From NCBI GenBank assembly GCA_025716815.1, contig JAIXMN010000004.1, positions 434,001 to 498,000 on the forward strand: DNA of 64,000 bases, written 5' to 3'. Positions 20,970-32,194 of this stretch are shown here, piece by piece (position 1 is the stretch's first letter; each line of letters starts with the position of its first letter). The stretch comes from Dichotomocladium elegans (taxonomy: Eukaryota; Mucoromycota; Mucoromycetes; Mucorales; Lichtheimiaceae). The position numbers were made by a program, and so were the translations under genes. The notes under the pieces were generated by a model, which was not told the origin of the DNA, searched no databases, and was given only the letters and a program-made list of their open reading frames with translations.

Positions 20970-22176
20970 CTACACTTCTGTGTCAGGTACCGGCCTTTGC
21001 ACCGGAGCAGTAATTTTCCCCTTCTCCTTATTCGACGAGACAAGGACTGAGATGGCCGCAATACTTTTGTTGTCGCGCCGTCCATCTTCGTATACAGGCA
21101 CTCGCTCGTCTTCCACCTCTTCTTCTCCATCCTCGTTTGGCATATTACCCAGGACGTCGTCTGACGAGCGTTTGTGTCTCGGACCTTTACGGACGGATAT
21201 TTTGATTCCCTGCCGCGAGAAGCAAAGTGATAAAGGTGTGGTGCCTGTCAACCCCGCATTGGATATTCTGTGTCAGCAGGAACACTCACCTGTTTTATTT
21301 TTCACATTACCTGTCATTCCTGGGAAATGTTTTGCTGGATAGGCGTTGAATGGCTCTGAGAAAACCTCGCTGAGAACCTGGGTACTCATTGTGAGCGGAT
21401 CGCTTTGTTGAGAAAGAGCGTCAAGTTAGGAGAGCCCGGCAGATGATGTAGAGAAGAGCATAAGTTTACCCAGCCGAGAGATCAATGAAGCGGAAACGAA
21501 GGCAAAAAGAACCCTCTGTCCTCACTGATAGATCTGGAAATATGAAGAAAACTCCTAGTCTGTTTTCAAGGTCGAATAGCTGGTGTGCATTTGAGGTGAC
21601 TGTGCCAAGGAAGTTGCGGATTGGCGTGGGTTCTTCAAAAGTCATGACCGGAGCAGAGCTGTTGGGATACGCAGGGTTAATGGAGGCGGGATTGAACACA
21701 ACATTGCAATTCTCATGGTGGTCGACCGAATACAATTCACATTGAACAATGAAATGGGACACTGTTTCTGTTTCACTAAGACAGCGAGAGGAAGCAAATG
21801 CCAGGACGTCAGTTTCCGGGGATAGGCGAGGGGACGGCAATGCGTGACTGACCTCACTGCTTCGAGAGACCCGTCTGGTTGCTGAATGAAAAGCTGAACG
21901 ATAGGAGGCGGATTAATGGGTCGCTTGTCCTTCTCGCCAAACCCGCAGCAGCGCGCTCTCGTTGGATTCTGGACAACCACTTTTTAAGACGTTTAAATAT
22001 CAGCAAGAAATCACAGGGGCAAAGCAAAGAACCGTGCGCGTAGACACGACTATACCTAGTCGATATTGAATACTTTTCCGGCTCGGTCGTCCAAGCCCCA
22101 AAGGCGGAGGGACAGGTGCGTTCATAGCTAAGGCAGGGTGCTTTTTTTCCTCCGATGCTAGATGCAAGTTCTGCAT
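20970..22176 (-). CDS. Velvet-domain regulator B (VelB/VosA/VeA family), 306 aa, 5 exons
   Basis: Second velvet gene of the window. Exons in transcript order: 22056-22176, 21853-21979, 21470-21775, 21311-21402, 20970-21244, with introns of 66-77 nt; every junction keeps phase. The start was chosen because MQNLHLASEEKKHP opens the frame that continues through IQYRL into the velvet domain; a longer overlapping frame is not compatible with splicing. Domain: VVVQNPTRARCCGFGEKDKR, PINPPPIVQLFI, SHFIVQCELYSVD, a loop of about 40 residues, IRNFLGTVTS, LGVFFIFPDLSVRTEGSFCL, FNAYPAKHFPGMTG, TPLSLCFSRQGIKISVRKG. The tail is basic then acidic (GEEEVEDERVPVY). It is closer than velvet A to the compact form of the family. 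Partnering between the two products is a reasonable inference from known velvet dimers. Confidence 0.92.
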
Positions 22177-23589
22177 GAGATGGAGGAAATGGATAGGATG
22201 ATAAGAATGAAAATGAGTGACGAATGCTCAATGGAACAGCAGCTTTTTTCTTCTTCTCTTCAAAACACGGACGTCTTATTATCTGTGCAGGACAATAGGA
22301 TACAGGGGGATCTTAAAAGGCCCCAGAAAAAGAAATGAGTAAAGAATAAGACTGGGTGTTTTGTGTGTGTATTTGTATGTGTTTGTATGTGCGGGATCAT
22401 CGACATCCTTTAAACCGATTGGTCTGAGTGTTCAGCGTTACCAGGTATTCGGGACCCAGCGTCTCGGGCCTGCTGAAAAATAAGGAACAACTCCGGTTAC
22501 GCGTAATCCTTTGGTGGTTATTTGCAGGAGAAAAGGACAAAAGTCACACGCACATAGGGCGCTGGATTATTCATCCGTCGTGCCAAAGATCCTGAGCTAC
22601 GACGAGCTATAGAGCATCGGTGATGTGCTTCCACATCGCACATACACAAGGTAAGAAGCATGTGGGAAGAGTCCCGAGATCCCAATCAAGCAAGCAAGTT
22701 TGGTTTGATTCATGTGCTAGCAAACCACAGCGCTGTACTTGATATAGGGAGATGCCGCTGCAGCGCTATGAAGAATACGTGTTTTTCTTTTCTATCAATT
22801 CGAGTCTGGTAGGACAATGAATCGATGTCCGCAAATGGAATTAGTTTGCGTTACGCAACGGTTGGAAAAGACCGACATCGAGATTTTTCTAAACCATCTG
22901 GGTATCGTGTGTTCAAGAATCTTTGCCGTGCAAGTGGATCCCTTCCTGATATATTGTATTATAAACGTTTCAACATGGCCGCATTAATCCCCAAAAACAT
23001 GTTCATCTTGTCGATGGCGCTGGTAGATGATACTCGTTTTGGCCTTCATTACAAACACAGGCTGCCAAATAAAACTCCATTTTTTTTTTTATTCCAGCTT
23101 CATTGTTTTCCTCCCCCCAGTTCCTACCAGGACACGATAAAGTTATTTCGCGCGATTGCTCGGGTCTTCGCTTTGTCTACCGAATTACGAGGCAGAATTC
23201 CCACATCATCATGACTGGGTTTCCTATGTCTCCTTGCAACTTGAAGCTGGCCGCGCATCATTTGAAGTTGCTATGGGGTCAGTAAATAAATTTCACCTTC
23301 TGCATTCTGCAGGAGCGATCTCCATGGCGGCAGATTGAGTTTCGGGACAAGTAAGCGATGGGCGATAAAGGGGAGAGAGAGAAAGAAAAAACGAACAAGG
23401 CGCGGGAGCGGAGGTGCGGGAATGGGGGGGGGAGGGCGAATGTATGTGTACCTCTCAACCGCGTTGAAAATAAAGTACGAAGCCTTTCAAAGAACTCGTT
23501 TCAGCACTTTTCCAAATAAAAGAGTGGTAAACCTCGATTGTTGTACAAGACCATGATACGTAGCCATGCTTTTGCGAATGTAGAATCCA
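22177..23589. other. Intergenic region; promoter side of velvet gene B
   Basis: Contains a GT-rich patch (22355-22395) about 200 bases upstream of velvet B. A plus-strand stretch at 23150-23340 (WVSYVSLQLEAGRASFEVAM) looks protein-like, but I could not assemble a supported gene from it. A purine-rich G-run lies at 23370-23440. Confidence 0.3.
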
Positions 23590-23759
23590 TACAAAATCAA
23601 AGTCGTACCCTGCCAAAATGACAAATCGGATCACATGCATACACAAACAGATGCCGCGTCTCTATAAAACTTTATCTTTTTAGGTCTATCGCCTTTATCC
23701 ACTTCTACATTCTGAAGCGAGCAATCTATTTTTTTACGATCCAGGGTCGTGTCATTGAT

Positions 23760-24818
23760 GTGCGTGGCTGTCCTGAACCTATGGACAATGTTGTTGATGA
23801 AGAAATGTACTCTATGCAATCCATTTGTTCTCGCACTGAATATCTGCGTAGCATATCTTGCAAAGGTAACTCTGATCTTACTACCACACACATTCCCAAG
23901 CGAAAGATATGTACAGACATTCGGATGAAAGAAGCAGGGATCAAACGCAGTTATACAGCCTACACTGACCAAGACAAGATCAATTTTTTAGACTGATGTT
24001 TGAGAAGGTTTTGAGTGCATCAGCTGCTAGGAATCCATGTTCGTTCGCGTATTCTCACTGAAGAACACAAGAGCGTTATTTTAGAATGCGTTGATGAGAA
24101 TTTATCCATTGTCCTAGAGCAGCTGATGGTGCAACTGCTCCAAAGATTTGAGGGTCTCAAAGTATCTAAAACGGCGCTCCGTCGATTTATGAGAACGAAT
24201 GCAACTTGTCATTGAAAATGGCTCGGTTTCAACCTGTAGGTAGGAATAATGCTGCGAAGACCCAAAAGCATCTTGACTGGGTGCGCAGATGGGACAGGAC
24301 CGATACCGACTTTAGAAAAAACTGCGTTCTCCTTGACGAGGCTGGATTCCATATTTATATGAAACGCAGCATGGCATGGTCCAAGAAAGGGCCTCCTGCA
24401 GTGGTCGCAACACCAAAGACAAGAGCAAACGCAACCACAATGTGGGAGCAATATCAGCATCGGGCATCATTAAATGTAGCTTGAGGCTCCCACAGCCATT
24501 AACCAAAGAAAAAAGAGGGCATGTCAATTTGAAGCTACGACAAGAAGAACTGTAACTGGACATTATGTCAACTTCCGTAAGGCTAAGATGGACGAGATGG
24601 ATGACTATGAACATATGAAGGACCATTATTTGGTAATGAATAATGCATCTATCCGTGAGGCTGAGGATATCTCTAAATACATCGAGTCTGGAGGATATCG
24701 ATGCGCTTATCTTCCACCATGCTCGCCCGAACTCAATCCGATTGAGCAGTTTTTGTCAGTTGTCAAGAGCAAAGTAAAAGGCAATAGGTTACCCTTGATC
24801 CTTTCTGCAATCTTTTAA
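23760..24818 (+). pseudogene. Broken Tc1/mariner transposase of copy C
   Basis: Pieces in order: an N-terminal part (KEAGIKRSYTAYTDQDKI, about 23925-23985), HVRSRILTEEHKSVILECVD (24025-24085), KHLDWVRRWDRTDTDFRKNC with VLLDEAGFHIYMKRSMAWS (24265-24380), then LVMNNASIREAEDI and CSPELNPIEQFLSVVKSKVK (24630-24780). The catalytic layout is D...D-x34-E (Asp in LLDEAGF, the expected Asp in VM(D)NA, Glu in NPIEQ). The second catalytic Asp is Asn here, so the product would be inactive even without the frameshifts near 24000, 24205 and 24480. About 90 bases of the HTH linker kept in copy B are missing. Confidence 0.75.
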
Positions 24819-24839
24819 TATTTCGGATCCTCTGCAGAT

Positions 24840-25198
24840 AACGGTATCAGCCTAACTCAAGTGCCTCGAGAGGAGAGGATATGGGTTTTGGGTGGGACTG
24901 TAGTTTGGCTGCATCCGCGCAGGTCCCGCAGCATGGGCTTTGTCGAGGTGCTTTTGTTTTCGTCTGGGTCCTCCGCTACTTCCCCCTCCCGATGCTTCTG
25001 CCGCTGGTGTTGTCGTTGGTCCGTCGTCATCTCTCCTCATACCTTCCTCTAATCCTTCCCCCGTCGCATCCGCCGTCTATGCTCAACAGCACCGGATCCT
25101 TCCTTTCCTCTCTCTTCCGCCATTGTTACCGCAAGAGCACACCTAGCTACCTTCGGCGTAGGTTAAAGAGCAAGAAGACGGCTCATATTTTCTGTTAA
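24840..25198 (+). other. GC-rich 3' tail of copy C with a partly shared reading frame
   Basis: Follows the transposase stop. It reads VPREERIWVLGGTVVWLHPR, then Pro/Leu/Ser-rich sequence and LNSTGSFLSSLFRHCYRKST with SYLRRRLKSKK before a stop. Very similar sequence follows the transposase in copies B (17250-17520) and D (48265-48608). Tc1/mariner elements usually carry one gene, so this is either an accessory frame, a captured sequence, or a long 3' non-coding part. The frame is shifted between copies in the middle, which argues against strong coding constraint. Confidence 0.45.
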
Positions 25199-25647
25199 CT
25201 AAGGGTATATCTCCGGCCTTCTTTATCGATGCGAAATCAATTACAGTTTCTGTGGGGACATCTTATTTTACTTTATATGCGTCATAATCTTACGAAATTT
25301 ATTTTGAAAAATAAAGTATTTGTTCGCGTTGCATAATCATAGCTTGCAGTCGTCACAATTGACTCTCATGATCTCACTCGTCCGCATACTAAACTGCTTT
25401 TTAACGAGTCTTTGATATTTATAAACTCGGGGTGTATAACAATGTATCATTATCCCTTTCCATTTTTTGAACTAAAGAAAATAATAAATTCGCTGGAAAA
25501 CGATTTGACGTGGGCCAAGCCACCTTTATACCGCGGGCCACCCGCCCCATGCAATCATGGCGCGCGGGATTGTTGAGCGTGCGGGTTGGTTTGCTGGGCG
25601 TGCTGCCTGCATATTCCTGACCAGCCCCTCACCCCGCCAGGACGGAT

Positions 25648-26676
25648 ATGGAACAAAATAAGGAATTGCAGGACGAGGAGATCATGGCCTTGGAGGCCAT
25701 TTATGGATCCGAGTCGATCAAGAAGGACTCATCTACGTCTCATGGGTACCACTTCACCATAAATCTCGATAGCGATGACGATGACTGCCGCTCGCCGCGT
25801 ATTCTCGGCCTGCGATTATTTCTACCTGACACATATCCCACAGAAGATCCACCCGTATACGAAATATCGTCTGTATATTGCGGAACACACAAGGTGGACG
25901 CAACCATGCTCGAGACTATCGACCGTGAGTTCGCGCAGCTATTCCAACCGGGTCAGGTCGTCTTGTTTGAATGGATAACCTGGCTACGCGATTATCTCGA
26001 GGCAACAGTCGAAAAGAGAGAGCTTGCTGTCGATTCCATTGCGGAGCATCTAGCGTCGCAGAAACTGGATGACCATGGATCTGACGCCAGACCCCAGGAA
26101 AATGATGATGATCAACCCTCTCCAAGCGTCAAGGTTCCCGAAATTTATTCGAGCCCGGAACCACTCGTTGATCGCAAGTCGGTATTTATCGCACATGTGG
26201 CCAAAGTACACAGTGCTGCAGAGGTCAAGGCCGTGATCAGCAAATTGCTAGAGAATAAAAAAATTGCCAGAGCAACACATAATATATCCGCCTATCGTAT
26301 CGAGCTGTCTGATGGTCGGATATTGCAAGATAATGATGATGATGGAGAGACAGCTGCTGGGGGTAAATATCGGATGGTATTGCTATGCATTGATTAGGCA
26401 TTTAGCTTAGACAAAAACCCGTTTTACAGGCCGATTACTACATCTATTGCAAATCCTGGATGTGAAGAATGTGGTTGTCGTCGTCAGTAGATGGTTTGGT
26501 GGTAGGTCACAGTCACTTAAAAGCTGCAGCAATATACCATATTAATGGCTATTATAGGCATTCTACTCGGTGCTGACAGGTTCAAAGACATAAACAATTG
26601 CGCAAGAAAAGCTCTTGAAGAATGTGGATACATCCACGATCCTGAAATACCGCACAAGACCAAACGCAAGAAATAA
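25648..26676 (+). CDS. YIH1: IMPACT/YIH1-type RWD and UPF0029 protein, 301 aa, 3 exons
   Basis: IMPACT/Yih1 binds the Gcn2 activator Gcn1 through its RWD domain and restrains eIF2-alpha phosphorylation. Exons 25648-26362, 26430-26501, 26558-26676; both short introns keep phase, and the first one begins inside what looks like an open frame, so an unspliced reading would wrongly end at 26397. RWD domain about 1-115 (QDEEIMALEAIYGSE, LRLFLPDTYPTEDPPVYEIS, VLFEWITWLRDYLE), an acidic linker, then the ancient UPF0029 domain about 165-285 (SVFIAHVAKVHSAAEVKAVI, ATHNISAYRI, GRLLHLLQILDVKNVVVVVS, RWFGGILLGADRFKDINNCA). Basic C-terminus. Ends 35 bases from the stop of the INTS4 gene on the opposite strand. 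Confidence 0.93.
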
Positions 26677-26711
26677 ATACAAACTGTTCAAGTCTTCTTT
26701 CGGCGATTGCT

Positions 26712-29700
26712 CTATTTTGATGGGTTGTGTGGCCATATCGCATACTGGATTTCTTTGCTAATGACTACGAACGATGTGCTCGAACGCCCTTCGAATGAAG
26801 AGCGACTGTCATACACTGCGGTTGCATTGGGGTATTTGAGAATGTAGGCGTCTAAATCCGGTAAATCCGGCACAAAAGAGCGGACGATTCGCAAGACAAC
26901 ATTACTGGGTTCTATTCATGCAGTTAATGCCTTAGTTATTTTATAAAGACGAAAGTTCATCCTTGCCTGTCCATGCTTTATCTTGCTGTATAGGTACGTT
27001 AGCTTGAAGTTTATAACAATATGGCGTTGTGGGAGTGAAGTCCTTGTAAGATGGCCAATAGATGCGTGTTGACTTGTCCGGAAATTGGATCTGCTATATA
27101 CATCAGTAATTCGACGGATTTACTACGCGCTGAAACTTGCCTCAATACCGATGTCATGCACATCTCGCGAGTTATATAGTTCCACCTCAATTTCAAATCC
27201 ACCAGAGTGATTTAGATTGAATTTGAACGGTTTGTCGGGGTTAGCAACTGGGGACGTGATTACAGCGTTCATATGTTTCGCATTGTTTTTGAGGTCGACC
27301 ATCAGTGGCTTGAAGTTCTTTCATAACCATAATGTTAGAGATATCCAATCATTCGAACAGTTAACTTACTTTTATAATGCGGCATAGTTCATAGATTGCA
27401 AGGGGCGTCAGTCTTTCTTGCATTTCAATCAAGCGATTGCGCAGAATGCCAATATCTAGTTTCTCATAAACTTCCTTATCGAAGTATCTTATATTTAATG
27501 CTTCGGTTAGTTATTGAGATAAACATTAGAAAATTTTCTTTTAGACCCTTAAAAAGCATACCTCTGGAATTCATCTATCCGTCGGATAAGTGCGGTAATC
27601 ATATGCTGGACATCAATAGTACGCTCTTTAAATCTTCGATATGAAGACGTTTAGTGTTCCTGTCTTTCTGTTGCCTTTATTCGCATACCTTGACATGTTC
27701 TTCAGGACACTAAATGTCCACACCAGACTTCCAAGGACCCGAAAATAGATAGCAACCTGTATATTCCATGATGAAAGGCCAAGGAAGCTATACTGCATTT
27801 GATACGAACGTCTGAACAATGACTTCGCCATTATTTGTCCAGACGTCCCAAAGGAGGGCGATCCATAGTTTACTTTCATCTTGAAGCATTGTATTTAGTA
27901 ACACTATTGCAAACAAATTATTTTATTACCTTTAATGCTTCTAGATAGCACTCTAGATATAAAAGTGCCAGCTGTGCTTGGTTCGTCGCTTCTATTGACT
28001 TGATACCTGCGAGGTATTGAAAACTCCTGCGTAATCCACAGCATTATCTGGTCAGTGTATGAAGCAATGGATTGTTCTCTATCTTACTTGATGGCATCTG
28101 CAGCAGTAAGTCTAGCGGCTGCTAATTGGTTTTGCTCAGTATGCCGCTGAAGCAATGAAAGCATTCTTGCTGTGACAGCTATGTATGATTTTGTATCCTT
28201 TTGTTCAATTGGGGTACCGATCACTGCATATATGGTGAGCATCTTGTCGTTTTATGGTGCATGAGACACACCTGTTTCGAGAACAGTGACATTGTTAAAC
28301 AATTCTTCACCCATGTGTTGCGCGTTTGATTCAAAAAGTATCTATGTTGGAAAACTAGTGTCATTATCCCATATGAAAATGCCATTGGCTAGTATCTGTT
28401 CGATATCATACCTTCAAGTCTGGGATAACATGCGGGTATTTTATCTTGTAATAGCTAAAGTGCTTGAACACAAATTTTGGTAGTTTTGAAAACAATTTCG
28501 GCTCCAGAGTGCAAGCATTCACAACGAGGATCACGTTCATCGCATCTATTTCGTGGGTAAGAAGGGTACTCACAATATTCGGCTATTGGCAAGCTGCTTT
28601 ACATGTTGGATCTTCAGGGTTTGGATCTCTGGTCATGTAGCGCGAGTCTGTTCGTAGTAGACTGGTGATGAATTGTTCTACGGAGAGAAAAGCTCATGGC
28701 GTTAGATAACTAGACGCACCAATCTCTTTCTCGCATACCAAAATAGTCACTATGTCTTTTCCCAATGTTTGGAAGAGAATCATATACAGACATTATATCC
28801 TGTGGATATTGGGAAATGTTCGCACTGAATGCATCCAAGAGGGTCATGAGAAGGCTTGGTTCACCCAATCGAATTACGCTATATAATATTTATTAATTCT
28901 CTGGCGCAATCAGAATCATCAAGAGCTTGAACTTACGCCATAAGATCATGGGTTGCGTGTCGTGTCTCGGTGTGTGCGTCTTCTAACGTTCCAGACGTAA
29001 TTTCGAGATTCTCGGCGTTGAACTCTAATGGCCATCGAGCTCCTATCTTTCGCATACTGTGAATCGCGTTAAGTCGGACTTCACCGATTTCGTCGTTGAC
29101 CATATCTAGAGATAAATCTGAATATCTGCTGAATACCCTCTTACGTTCCATTTTCACGTACCGACTAGTGATTCGATCGCTTTTTTAATAAGATGTTCGT
29201 TATACATGCATAGTTCACATATTGTATCTACAGAGCATGTTAGCAGGCGGATAGAAAGCAACATCCTTACGGACCTATAGATGCATTGCGGACTTGCTGG
29301 AATTCATCTTCTAATCCATGGATAAAGGCACCGCAAGCTCCTGAATCTAAGAGACGAAACTCGTCCGATTCAACGTCGAAATCTCCTTCCGCAAGAGGGA
29401 TAATCTAGGAATGGATATTTAGACCCCCAATCATCATTCTTTGTCTCCAAATACCTGACTAGTCCTCTCTCTTCTAGGTGCTACTTTCCGGCGCAAGCGA
29501 GACATAATCTGCTTGCTAAATGTTTGAGACAGTGTGTCTGCTTGGACATCTTGGTATGACGCCATAGATGCGCATGCCTTGACTCGTACAGTGACAGAGA
29601 CATCATTCATGAGGTCGCAAATTCTTACAAAAGCATCATCAATCAATCGAACAGTTTCATGTGGTCCGTGATCAGGGAGTGCCAGGGGCATTTCCGGATT

Positions 29701-31044
29701 TAGCATGCTCAGCGCCCTACGTAACCGATTCTGTTAGCATCGATAATGCGCCAACCTTCTGTTATAGCTTTACCAAACAAGATTGAGACCAGCGAGGCGC
29801 ACTTCTTCATAGTCATCTCGAAGTGAGATAACACCAAGAGGGTATAATGAAGCATCTAAAGATGAGCCACGCAGTTGCATATCAACCAGCGCATCTAGCG
29901 CGCTCTAGATCACCGAATTAGCACTGGCGATTCCCATATATCGCGGTATAATAATTCATTGAAATGCGGATGATTTCTTCTATCTTGCATTTGATCATAC
30001 CTTCCGCACCCGTGGTTCATTATCTCGCGCATATCTTCCAATGATTTTCTGGACTTGAATATCATCTACAGCCTCCAGTAATTGCGCCGATGAACCTGTG
30101 TATCTCTTCAGAATAAATGGAAATAGAGAATATACACGGATGCAAATAGCGCGCAGACGATAATGAGGATCTGATAGGTCTGAGACCACATACTGATAGA
30201 GCTTCGCAATCATTTTAGAAGTTTGCTCATCATCTGCTTGTTGGCGTGTCTGGAGCACTGAACTGTTAATCAAAGTTACTATCGCTCTGCTCCGTAATCA
30301 CCTTTAACATGCTTCCGATACTGCTGTACAGTTGACATCGGACCTTAGTTGACTTCGTTTCGAGCTGTTTTTCGATAGATAAGTCGCGTGCCGTAAGGCA
30401 GGCATCGATGATCTGTACAGACCTGGGTAACCATTGCATCGATCAGGACAGATACATTAACTTGTGGAAGCCGTGAAAATTCGTCTACAATGCGTATAAC
30501 AAGGACCTGCATTCGGGCTTTAATGATTGCAGTTTTTTAGTGTGTCTGGTTCCCTTGCCTTCGTATCGTGTTGTGCCTCCGTCTCTAATAGTCGGAATAC
30601 AGTCTCAAGGACTAATTGTTGCTGGTCGCAAGTGTATAAAGGCATGAAGCGTGCGATTCTCCGAAGGCACTAGAACTATGTTACAGTATGTTCGATTGTT
30701 ATTTTTCTCATTCATCATACTTGTATTCTCGTTTGCGTGTCGGGCGATTCCAAATCGCTCAGTTTGAGCTAGTATTTTGCTGTTAATGGACAATGACGCC
30801 GTGTCTACAGACAAATTCATGTACCTGGGCCAAGGGCACACCGGGTGCTACTAAAGCATCTATACTGCCTTTGCACAGACTAGCTGTTCCTGCATCGGAT
30901 CTAAAGATCTAGATTAAGTGATCTTCCCAGAGCCTTGTTACGATTTGACGAACTGAATAAAATAAGCTAAAGGAGCCAATCCCGCACGTACATTGATTTT
31001 ATATTATCTAAATGACTGTCTACGTCTGTGATTGTGCGCTTCAT
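26712..31044 (-). CDS. INTS4: Integrator complex subunit 4 homologue, 979 aa, 23 exons
   Basis: INTS4 is a HEAT-repeat scaffold of the Integrator cleavage module that, with INTS9/INTS11, processes snRNA and other RNA polymerase II transcripts in the nucleus. Exons, transcript order: 30992-31044, 30825-30900, 30559-30669, 30462-30506, 30302-30412, 30001-30249, 29774-29904, 29455-29716, 29275-29404, 29162-29227, 28937-29105, 28739-28878, 28603-28677, 28412-28545, 28272-28341, 28088-28223, 27930-28026, 27689-27879, 27562-27633, 27370-27487, 27141-27317, 26967-27093, 26712-26911. All phases fit and the length is close to the animal protein (about 960). Signatures: DIQVQKIIGRYARDNEPRVR, LRDDYEEVRLAGLNLVWALS, VRLIDDAFVRICDLMNDVSV, SGACGAFIHGLEDEFQQVRN, MVNDEIGEVRLNAIHSMRKI, and a beta-type C-terminal part with KAWTEPSNVVLRIVRSFVP. 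Three introns seem to start with GC. The first three exons are the least certain. Confidence 0.93.
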
Positions 31045-31332
31045 TCGGCGTGGTTGATAATGAAGATAGAAAGAGCTGCACCGCTACTCTTTTTTTACGC
31101 CCGTAATACATAAAATTCAAATGCCATAAATGCCAGTCCTTTCCTTGAGCATAGCAGGAGCCGCTCGCACCGCTGTGATAAAGTCATGTTACCCGCCAGC
31201 AAGTATGTCTTCATAGTCTCTAGCTAGGAGTACGATGGGCATATAACGCACGTAAGAGTAAAAGAAGGGTTCATACATGAATAAGTGATAGAGATCTCAG
31301 TTCACCTAGAGAATGAGACATTATTCGACTTA
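31045..31332. other. INTS4 upstream region
   Basis: Putative promoter of INTS4. There is a run of T at about 31087. No gene is seen. Confidence 0.3.
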
Positions 31333-31700
31333 GAAATCGCAGGATCACAAGAAGGCGAGATCAATGTTGCATACACAGAAAAGATGTCACACAAAGAACT
31401 ATACAGTATTCTGAAATGAGCAGCCAATTATCTTTCCGAGGATGGATATAGCCACGAGACTGATGAGCGTAGCTTCTCCCGAGCATATGGGCAATATCGT
31501 TGATAAGGTAAGTGTGCTCTCTTCAAGCTGTTTATTTCCATAAAGTAATATTTAGGTTATGTATCCTGCAGCGATAATGTGAGTTTTTTTTTTTTGCTGC
31601 GCGACAAGATGCAGTCAATCCGGCGGAAGAAGCGAGGGTCACTCGCAGCTACGCAACGCACAGTAACGACGATAAGGTTGGATTTTTCTATTCAGGGTTT
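31333..31700 (+). mobile_element. Tc1/mariner-like 5' relic
   Basis: Terminal-region blocks 'cgcaggatcacaaga' and 'gttgcatacacagaaaagatgtc' match the start of copy D (47030-47115), followed by 'attctgaaatgagcag', 'gaagaagcgagggtcactcgcagct' and 'gataaggttgg', which correspond to the coding start of copies C and D. A T-run interrupts it. No catalytic part. Confidence 0.6.
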
Positions 31701-32194
31701 GAATTTATTATTGAATAAATACATCACTTTAAATTTCGCATAGAATTATATTCGGTTAACGTATCAGAAAGCAAAAGGATTCGCATTGTGAATAGCAAAT
31801 CATTAAAGCCTGAAAATATCAACCCTTAGCCATACGCTTTAATTTACACCAAGGTTCACGGGGAGGTCGGGATAGAGAGAGAGAGAGAGGCTCAACGGCA
31901 GAACCACTGGCGGAAGCAACGACATAAGGAAAGAGGTATGCAGCATCTTAGCACTCCATTCCAGGACCTTGGGTACAGGTAAGATTGGTCAATCTAAATC
32001 AGTTATGAGTGTTAGACATAGAATAAATTCAAGTCAATATCGTAAAGATTCATATCGGTAAGGTCATGGAAGGGAGATTAAAGATGGCTTTGATAAAGAA
32101 GAAATCACCTGGGCGGAACGTCCATCATTTATAGGGTTTGGAAGATTCTCCATGAATTTGTGATATACAATACTGTAGAAGACACCATGGTCGA
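31701..32194. other. Repeat-flanking sequence, with a short (GA)n run
   Basis: (GA)n at about 31874-31890. Otherwise nothing recognised. It lies between two transposon relics, so it may be old transposon sequence. Confidence 0.3.

Larger units (their letters stand above)
23590..25325 (+). mobile_element. Tc1/mariner-like DD34E element copy C (near full length, inactive)
   Basis: About 1.7 kb: a 5' terminal region ('caaaatcaaagtcgtaccctg', 'atcacatgcatacacaaacagatg'), a leader, a frameshifted transposase (about 23760-24818), then a GC-rich tail (24840-25195) and an AT-rich end with 'aaaaataaagta'. Copies B and D share this order at high identity over large parts. I could not define a perfect inverted repeat or target-site duplication by eye, so both ends are approximate. 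Confidence 0.75.

Noticed and set aside
22825..23340. Possible small gene ending in WVSYVSLQLEAGRASFEVAM and, after a potential intron, ERSPWRQIEFRDK
   Set aside because: The intron needed would be only 31 nt, well below all others here, and the upstream exons could not be assembled.
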